Shown: positions 55,886 through 64,000 of the stretch, in pieces | Position numbering within the stretch: position 1 is the first letter of the stretch | Layout: each line of letters opens with the position of its first letter | NCBI GenBank assembly: GCA_000708835.1 | Contig: DF237206.1 | Location: 58,597 to 122,596 of the forward strand | Reading direction: 5' to 3' | Length of the DNA stretch: 64,000 nucleotides | Source of the DNA: Klebsormidium nitens | Lineage: Eukaryota; Streptophyta; Klebsormidiophyceae; Klebsormidiales; Klebsormidiaceae | The notes under the pieces: generated by a model | The model's input: only the letters and a program-made list of their open reading frames with translations | Told to the model about the DNA's origin: nothing | The model's database searches: none | Translations under genes and position numbers: made by a program

Positions 55886-58800
55886 CTACCTCCCCTCCCC
55901 ATCAAAGCGCTCCGGCATTACGATTGTATTCCCACCATAGGCCGAGCCACCCATTTGGCCGGAAGTGTACTCAGATCCGGAAGAAGACTGGCTGTATTGA
56001 CTCTGCTTGAATTCGTCGCTGCTACCTCTGCTAGAGCGGCGGGGCCCCGGGGGCTGACCATAACCGGCCGGGTTTGGCGAAGGACGACCCGGAGGGGGGC
56101 GAAGCATGCCTGGGGAAGTGGGGGTAAGCGAGCCCGAGCGGCTTTGCCTTCCCGGTGGGGGAGGAACGGACGAGCCCGAGCTTGTCGGGCGCAGATGAGC
56201 GAGCTGAACCTGCAGATTAACGTGTCTGCTTCAGCACTGAACAGAAATACAACAAACACGAAACATTACCTAGATTTAACATAGTAGATTCAGAAAAGTA
56301 GACGACAACTGCAGAGAAGCATGATATGACTGGCTTCGGAGTTAACAACAGTCCCTGGTTAGACCAGGTTGCTAAGATGGTGTTTGCCAGATTCCTCGAG
56401 GGATCGGGGAGTCAAGGTGCATGCCGAACATGGGCTTCTGCTCTGCTGGCATGAGAAGCTTGACGGCAGCACATGCAACCCTCGCGCGCAGGACTCCAGC
56501 CTTGCAATTTCACCACTCTACTCAGCGCTACCCCCGAACCACTGATCAATCACACACTCGCCTCCTCTCTACTCGCTTCGGGTCGAGACCAAAGCGCAAT
56601 TATGCTTTTCCAAAACTGCCCGCTGCTTAAACCAGTCGGGAACTTAAACGCACGTTTCTCTCTTGACAGAAAGAAAGTTAACTCCAGAAACTTAACAAGA
56701 TCTTTCGTCAGGACATACCTGCGCCGGCCTGCCCATCCCGGTCTCCTCGTCCTCGTCCCACCGCTGGTCGCCGTAAGGGTCCACCTCTCTCTGCGGCTCC
56801 CTATGCTCGTCGATGATGTCGAGGGCGACCTCGGCCGAGTGCGGGCCGCTCGCCTCGCTCCGGTACGAACCGCCGGACCGGCCTGCTGCAGAAAAGATAA
56901 GTTGGAAAGCACTTCTGCCTCTTCGGATTCTTGAGCACGGTTTCACGTCAGCAGAGTAACAAGGTTCTTTTGCTGACGTGAGGCTATTAGAAAAAGCCTC
57001 GCGGTCTCTTGGGGGGCTCGGAAGAGGTGCAAGGGGAAAAAGAAATGAAAGGGCAGAACTGAAAAGTAAGAAGAAGACTCCCGCACTTACTGTTAAGAGC
57101 GCCTAAAACTAACACCTTCGCTTGCTGAACAAGCGCATTCAGAGAAAAGTATAACCCTCAACGAAAACAAAATGATGCAACTGGACCACGCTTTCATGCC
57201 ATTGTACTTCTACGCCGCAGCGCATACAGGGGAGGCTGAATACAAGTACTTCCGCTATTGCAAAATGGTTAGTGCTCATCGCGTCTGCCACTTACGAAAA
57301 GAGTCGCTGGTTTCTCCGAACCGGCCGAAGCAATATGCGTTTAGTGCAAGAAGATCGCTGATTCTTCGAGACCTACCCTGCATCGGTAATGCGGCGGCAG
57401 GCCCGGAAGGGTACCCCCCCTGGCTGGACTGCGAGTACTCCCCGCTGGACGGCGCCTCGCTCCCGAACTCACTGCTCATGTACGGGCCGCCGCCGAACGG
57501 CACCGAGTCGAAGCGCTGCGTGGGCTGATAGTTGGAAGTCGAGTCGGGGCTCAGGCCATCGTCTTCCAGCATGCGCACGACCTGCATGAGAGGGAAAAGG
57601 AACATGAAACGGATGTCGGAAGAATGTCAGAAACATGAACAGTCTGGAGATAGGAGCTCGTGGGAGTAGGAGAGATTGCGAGCTGGGACATATGGTTCAT
57701 GTAAGGCTCCGGATGGCACCTCACGTTTGTGCTGAACGTGGTAGATAACAGGGTACAGTCAGGCACCACTGGGCCAAATGAACAACTCGAAACGGGAGGA
57801 GAGAACACGGCAAGCCCTCCATTCCTTTGATTGTGTGTTGCGGCAATACTACAAATGCACGCCTCCGCTTACGATCAGAATCCTCGTACTCAAGCAAGAC
57901 CCTTCAAAGCAACCTCTCGAAGTCTCCGAATCTGCGACCCACCTGCGTCATGCGGGGCCGCTTGGTGGCGGTGCTCCGGATGCAGAGCATGGCTGCGCGG
58001 ATGAAGCGGTGCATCTCGTCGGGGTCGTAGCCCGAGGCGTTCAGCCGAGGGTCCACCAGCTCGTCGTACTGCTCGCGCATCAGAATGGGGCGCGCCTGCG
58101 AAAACAGAAAGGAACTTTTTGAACCCTATAGCCGCTGGAACGAAAGCGTCTCTTAACTTCTGGCGTATTCGATCAGCGGTCCGTGGACCGTTCGTTACTG
58201 CTTGAGCATGTGATGCGTGCTTGAAAGGAGGCGAAAAGCGCTGCTCTGATCTTTTGGAGGCATGAAATCCAAAACGTAGGACGTATGATGCTACAAAGGT
58301 CTGCGGTGGTCCCACGTCGTGAATGGGTAGGTGTGCTGTGAATCTTGTTCAGACGACTAGGTCTAGGGAAGATCAAAACCTTGTGGCATAACAGGGGACG
58401 CTATTGGGACTTGAGGGGGCCGTCCTAGCACTCCCAGCAGAAACGCGAGCTGGATCCGCTAGATTCTCAAGCAAAGTCGCAACACGGCAGCACTAGCGTT
58501 GTCTTGGGCTTCCATTTCTCCATTTCCTCGTACCAGTCCACCTTCCGCCTAGCATTCATATCCCAAGCTGCGTCAAATGACCCAAGTCCAGCAACGGAGA
58601 AAACCAATGTCAACAGACATCAACCACAAACCGCTGCAAATGATTGAGGACAATTCACTACCATTTTTGAGACGTTGCTTCGCTCACCCATTCCACGAGG
58701 CTCTCTTGGCCCGCTGGCTGCGACATGTCAACGGGGCGCCTGCCGGAGATCAACTCGAGGAGCACAACCCCGAAGCTAAACACGTCGCTCTTCTCCGTCA

Positions 58801-61800
58801 ACTTCCCCGACATAGCATACCTGCGACCGAGACACCTTGTCAGTCACCAGGTTTCGTGGCTGCTTCTTACTGCGTCAAAGTTTCCATCGGGTTTGTCAAA
58901 TTTCCAATAAGCTCGGGGCATCGTCGCTAGTCGTGGACCGTCATTTTGACGATGAAAGACATCCCACGGACCAAACTCGCGCACCACAACTCAGGTCTAA
59001 CATGTGGGCTGGCAGATTTGAGGCAAGAGCTGTAGTAATGAGGCCAAGGTTGCCACGGTTGTGTGACGCAGCCAGGGCTGAGCGGTCAGATACCGCAAGC
59101 GCCAAGACTACGTGCTGCGGTTGCGCCGGTTGTTGAAATAATAATCAACATTCTTGTGTCAGACTGCAACATTCACCGGTTCAGGATATCCAGTGACCCG
59201 AATATGACCATGTCTTTCGGAATAATGCCAAAGGGCTTGGAAAGAGCTTCGCTGGAATGACAACTTTTCAACGTCAAGGTGCTTGGTGCTGCCAAAAGGG
59301 GGTCTCAAAGTGGTATTGCTGGTTCCCATGGCGAAGCTCTGGCTCCTTTTTTGGAATTTCAGACAGAAAGCATCAGCACTTCCACCTCTTGTTGATACAC
59401 GGCCTTTTAATAACACTCACTCTGGCGCAAGGTAACCAAACGTCCCCATGACACGTGTCGTCACGTGAGTGTCCTTCTCTCCGGCCAACTTCGCCAGGCC
59501 AAAATCGGCGACCTGCAATAAAGAACTTAATTCAAAGAACGGAAGCAGACGCAAACCCAACCGCAGTAATATAGTGGCCAATGGTTCAAGCTTGCCTCAC
59601 GTTTGGTGTTGTCCGAATGCGGAACAGCACGCGTGTTCGTCCGTTGCAATGGTCAGAGTGGTTGGATACTTGTCACGGAACTCGAATGAGAGTCGACTGG
59701 ATGCTAATGATGACAACAGGGGCACGCCTCTCCATAGGGCAAGATGAGAAAGCCACAGGGCAAGACGAGAAAAAAGGAGAGCTTCGACGCTGCACAAAAT
59801 TAGTGCGTCACCCTCACCTGGGCGTCAAAATGTTCGTCCATGAGGATGTTCGAGGCTTTGATGTCACCTGCGGGAAACAATGCAAGAGATAAGAAGACAA
59901 GGAAAGCACCAGGTAGCTGAACGGACCACTAAGCAGACCTCGTACTCGGATCGCAGAATGTGATCTCTTCTCGGTCACACAAACAATCTTTTGCAAGCAC
60001 GACCAAAGGTTAATGACAGTGACAGTTGCAACATCATGCAAGCGACCCGAAAGGGAGGACCAAAACGGCCTCTTGAGCGAATTCACTTCCTACCTCGTCC
60101 AAAAACAGACGGTGCTGCTTCTGGTGATAATGTCGACAAGTAACAAAACTCACGATGAATGATCCGCGGGTGGCAATCCTCGTGGAGGTATGCGAGGCCC
60201 CTGGCAGAGCCAACGGCGACCTTCTTCCGCGAGGCCCAATCCATAAGCGGCTGGTTCTTGCCTGCAGCAAAACAAGACGATCAAGTGTGAACAAAGCGCG
60301 GACAGGAACGGAAGGCAGACATGGGAGACATGAGTATGTAAAGCAAGACGAAACGCTTGTTCTTGCCTGCATTGGATCGATCAAGATTGACGAAAGAGCA
60401 TGAAGGACGACAGTCAGACGTCCGGGACATGAGGACATGTGCGGCGAACAGAAAGGGTTGTCCTTGCCTGCAGCAGATGGCAACAATCAAGCATGAACAA
60501 AGCTCATGCCGGAACGAAGTCAGACGTCCGGCAAAATGAGAACGTCGAGAGCTTGAACAGGAGGTAGAGAAGCATGACATATGGCGACCGGAACAGAGGG
60601 CGACGAGAAACTTGTAGCCATACCGAGCTCCTCCAATGGCGGATTCATGATTGCATGCTTGCAAAGCCAGGTGGTCGACAGATGAAATTCCCTTCACAGG
60701 GCTGATGATGCAAGTTCGATGGGGGCCTCCCATCCGCTTTTCAACTTGACGAGTACAAGAAGGACTGACAGAAAGAAGCAAGTAACATAGACCACGAGGA
60801 AGGGCTTTGAGGATTCACAGGCTGCATCCCTTCCTTCAAAAGGAAGGGTCGATCCTCAGATAGTAAAGCTGCAGGCTAGGTTTGAGCGTCAGATCAGCCA
60901 TGCTTTCCCTTCGTCAACACACACTCCGTCGAGAACGAACCAGCGGAAAGATGTGAGGAACAAAGACGAGACAAAAGGAATGGACTTGAGCTCATACCGT
61001 GCAGGTTGGACTCGAGGGTCCCGTTGGCCATGTACTCGAGCACTAGCAGGCGCTCCTCGCCCTTCATGCAGTACCCGAGGAGCGTCACCAGGTGCCGGTG
61101 GTGCACGCGCGAAATGACCTCCACCTCCGAGCGGAACTCCCTCTCGCCCTGAAAGGAGTCAAGGAAAGAGAGTGTTAACACCTCATGACAAGTCCTAGAT
61201 GCAGCTGTGCAAAATCCAGTACGGAGCCAAACTCAAACTATCTTAGTAGAGAGAACGATTCCTGCTCATCACGGCTCCCTTTGAGGATGTGAACTTGGAC
61301 TTCTTCTGGTTAACAAATCGATTCCCCTTGTAGCAACAAGTCAATTTAGGAGACATACTGGTAAGATTTCCAGAGATGTTGATTCTTTTTTGCGGAATAC
61401 AGCTTGCTTGTTTGCAGTCTCCTTTTTTGGATCCTATCAGAACATTTTGAAACGCCACTTGTCAAACTTCAACACAAGCTATCACCGTAGAAGGGACATG
61501 AACAGGCAGTTCGTGTGGCGATTGGCTGAACAAAAGGGTGCAACCATGCACTGATGGTGGTCTAGCCAGCTCTTTCTGTGCAAGATTGTCCCCCAAATTA
61601 CCAGAGATTGGACCTTACCTCTGAAAGACTTCAGACACCCAGGAACTTCTGGAAATGAATGAGAAACAAGAAAGCAACAACCTCTGTTGCGACTCAACCG
61701 GGAATCCTCCACATCCTCTAGCCCAGGCAACAACCTACCTGGTTTCTAGGACCTCAGCTGAACCAGACCTCCTCAAAGAGGACTCTTCACTGTAATCTAC

Positions 61801-63765
61801 AGATCACTGTTGGATTTCTTGCAGGGGGAAAGTTACCTGGCCGCCGAGGCCCCCCAGGGTGAGCTGCTTCACAGCAACTGTGACCCCCTCTGATGTCACC
61901 CCCTTAAACACCTTCCCAAAGCCGCCCTCCCCTAGAAGGTTCGTGGGGGAGAAGTTGTTTGTCGCCGCCCTCAACTCCTCATATGTAAACAGACGGTGGC
62001 TATCGCCAAATGCACTGGGAGGGCGGGGAGGCGCCTGGAGCGGAGAGACCATTGCCGGCGACTCTGGCTGGCTCTTTGGCTCTGAAGGAGCTTTCGAGGA
62101 GGGTGCAACTAGAGGTGGCGGAGCCTTCCACTGCTGCCGCTGGTTTTCATTGGCCCACTCGTTCTGGGGGGGTGCTCGTTGCTCGCGCTGGATGGCAGGA
62201 AGTTGCTGCTGGGGGGGGGGCTTTAGAGGGCCAAAGTTGTCACGAGGGGGAGTGCGCGACGGCGCGTAGTTCTGCTGGCGGTTGTCTTGAGCAGCAGCTG
62301 GAGAGAGGATGTAGCTAATAAGAAAAGTGCAAGATCAATGAACAGATCAGCTTTTTCTTGATTTTTGGCTGCTCTTGTAAGGTTCAAGCGTAAAACCGCG
62401 CCCAACGTTCAGACCTATCCAAGAAGCTGATGACGTTTGAAAAGGTTTTGAGTGCCCATAGCTTAGGTGGTAGAAAGAATCTTGAGCACAATAGTGAAGC
62501 TGCAAAGCAAACGGCTAAATCTGGGATTTCTGAGCCTACTTTTTGGTCTGAAACAAGACAAGGAGCTTGCATCGTAGAAGCCAGATTGCGCGCAATCACT
62601 GGTCTGAAAGCTGCATCACAAGTTCCTGGTATAATGCAGTCTCCTTTTGGACTGGTGCACGGCCGTCTTCCTGCCCGAGTCGGTACAAAACCCTAAAATG
62701 GAGGAGGCTCTTGCAGATGTCGTCATCATTGCAAGAGGCTTCCTTTACCATAATGCGTTGGAAAATGTGAAGCTAACCTTACGTGCACACTCAAACTCAA
62801 ACGGTCTACATAGATGTGCTTGTCCTGCTTAGTTTATGCTTTCCATATGAGCAGCTAAATTGCAGGAAGAGGAGCTGGTTCATCAAATCACAGAAGATTG
62901 ATAGATGTATCCTTCCACAGGTTGCCTGACCAAAGAAAGCTTTCAGTCGCAATTCCGGCCCAGGATTATCCTTACAGCATCTTGATAACCTCCTTTGTAC
63001 ATTCCATGACCACAGTAAGAACAACAAAACTGCTGCAAAACAACACCTGATTTCGACTAATATGAGACATGTGGCTATAGGCGTCAGTTTTCTTGAGACA
63101 AGGTGCTTACCCTTCAGAAGCGCCGCCTGGGACTGCCGCCTGGTTGGAGATTCATACGCTCTCCGCTTCTTAGCTGGCCGGCAACAGCACCACAGTAGAC
63201 ACAATAAGACAATGACAACCAATGCTCCTCCCCCTGCAGCAATTCCTATAATGGTCCCCGTGCTTAAACTTGACGATGATTCGCTCCCTGAGTTGGAAGG
63301 CGGCTGAGGAGCAGAAGGGGTGACGGGGGTAACAAGAGGGGGAGGGGTTGGGACTCTACTTGTAGGACTTGGGGTGACTGGCACATTGGGACTCGGGGTG
63401 ACTGGCACATTGGGACTTGGAGTGACTGGCACATTGGGACTTCGAGTAGCTGGTGGAGCTGTGGTGGCAACAGGACTGTTCGTAGCTGGCGTCGGGGGAG
63501 TGAAAAAAGGCGCGGCAGTCGTTATGACTGGCGAAAAGGTTGTGATAATTGGCGCTGCTGTGGTAATCACTGGTGCTGCTGTTGTGATGTCTGGAGCGTC
63601 GGTTGGAGCCGATGTTGTTGCCACAGGTGGGGTAGTCACGGGGGCCGCGGTGGTTGGTGCTGCAGTTGTGGCAGGTGGGTCGGTAGTTAGGACAGGGGTA
63701 GGAACGGGGGCGGCTGTCAACACTGCGGGCGGCGTGACGGCAAGCGTAGGAGCAGGCGTCGACAT
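55886..63765 (-). CDS. PERK-like proline/threonine-rich receptor kinase
   Basis: This is a plasma-membrane Ser/Thr kinase of the proline-rich extensin-like receptor kinase type. Eleven coding exons: 63111-63765, 61837-62297, 60998-61148, 60154-60261, 59818-59867, 59421-59512, 58688-58820, 57943-58095, 57377-57581, 56719-56882, 55886-56209 (about 830 residues). All phases agree. Residues 1-168 are a Pro/Thr/Ala-rich wall-facing segment without a classical signal peptide, as in PERKs, with a TPSPNVPV repeat. The membrane span is about 171-195 ([20 protein letters not shown], then WCCC). The kinase has [20 protein letters not shown], the [11 protein letters not shown] loop, VAVKQL lysine, [38 protein letters not shown] and [20 protein letters not shown], so it should be active. 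The C-terminal tail is long, Ser/Gly/Pro-rich and disordered. An acceptor-like tactttcag just upstream of the ATG suggests a 5' UTR intron. Intron 3 holds tandem copies of the exon 4 edge. Confidence 0.93.
60252..60560 (-). repeat. Three ~102-bp tandem units spanning the acceptor of PERK exon 4
   Basis: The blocks begin ggttcttgcctgcagcaaaa (60254), tgttcttgcctgcattggat (60358) and ttgtccttgcctgcagcaga (60460), each continuing into atcaag..gaacaaag-like and gtcagacgtccg-like sequence. Spacing is close to 102 bases. The first contains the real acceptor (minus strand ctgcag) of exon 4; the others are intronic, and the middle one has lost the acceptor AG context. Confidence 0.8.
63364..63442 (-). 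repeat. Three 24-nt coding repeats in the PERK ectodomain
   Basis: The unit gtgactggcacattgggact occurs three times at 24-base spacing and encodes the octapeptide TPSPNVPV in tandem. The repeats are nearly identical, so they are recent and may vary in number between individuals. The Pro/Ser content is extensin-like and may be O-glycosylated. Confidence 0.9.
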
Positions 63766-64000
63766 CTTGCTCGACTGTCTCTGAAAGTAAAACCAGATTC
63801 TTCACATCCGCTTCTCTAAGAGCTTGGCTAGGGCAAATTCCGGCCAAAGACGCCTCCTTTCTCCAACCCGCTGCAGAGCAACATGAATGGTGCTTCAAAA
63901 TAGGTACCTACCTAGCTTCTTTTGTCCTACATTCTTACAATACAAGGTACAAGCCGTCTTTGAGGCACTTTTTGCGACTTCTGCATCCAATTCCCCTCGA

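Overview
This window is nuclear DNA of a plant-lineage eukaryote. Genes are split by GT-AG introns, exons are GC-rich at third codon positions, and the gene content is plant type: CHX antiporter, plastid lycopene beta-cyclase, plastid bifunctional dehydroquinate dehydratase/shikimate dehydrogenase, a PERK-type receptor kinase, AP-3 beta and Rubisco-LSMT-like SET proteins. The many introns in lycopene beta-cyclase and the PERK suggest a streptophyte alga (Klebsormidium-like) more than a flowering plant. That assignment is inference. All exon limits were read by eye from splice sites, phase and family alignment, and may be off by 1-2 bases.

Layout: (1) 1-1160 (+) C-terminus of a CHX-like cation/H+ antiporter. 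(2) 2966-9258 (-) AP-3 complex beta subunit, six exons. (3) 9978-15497 (+) lycopene beta-cyclase, eight exons, head to head with AP-3 beta. (4) 16338-25978 (-) a ten-exon gene with two consecutive SET/Rubisco-LSMT-like modules. (5) 27347-29095 (+) F-box/leucine-rich protein, divergent from the SET gene. (6) 29701-30171 (+) intronless orphan ORF. (7) 30891-38431 (-) DHQ-SDH with an extra C-terminal exon. (8) 39013-41016 (+) a four-repeat CxxC zinc-ribbon protein, divergent from DHQ-SDH. (9) 43000-45446 (+) a possible thioredoxin-like fragment and an unrecognised two-exon gene. (10) 48444-54596 (+) a type II membrane GT2-like glycosyltransferase. (11) 55886-63765 (-) a PERK-like receptor kinase, eleven coding exons. 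I saw no tRNA, rRNA or CRISPR array.

The most unusual signal is recurrent. In six genes, introns carry one to three decayed copies of the edge of an adjacent exon together with its splice site, lying in tandem next to the true exon. Examples are a 39-nt in-phase copy in lycopene beta-cyclase, four acceptor copies in the zinc-ribbon gene, and further copies in DHQ-SDH, the SET gene, the glycosyltransferase and the PERK. Other notable items are the double-SET protein, two copies of a 131-bp inverted-repeat element, about fifteen TGACGTCA octamers lying mostly inside exons, a C-terminal extension on DHQ-SDH, and an AP-3 beta ending where its C-terminal domain should begin.
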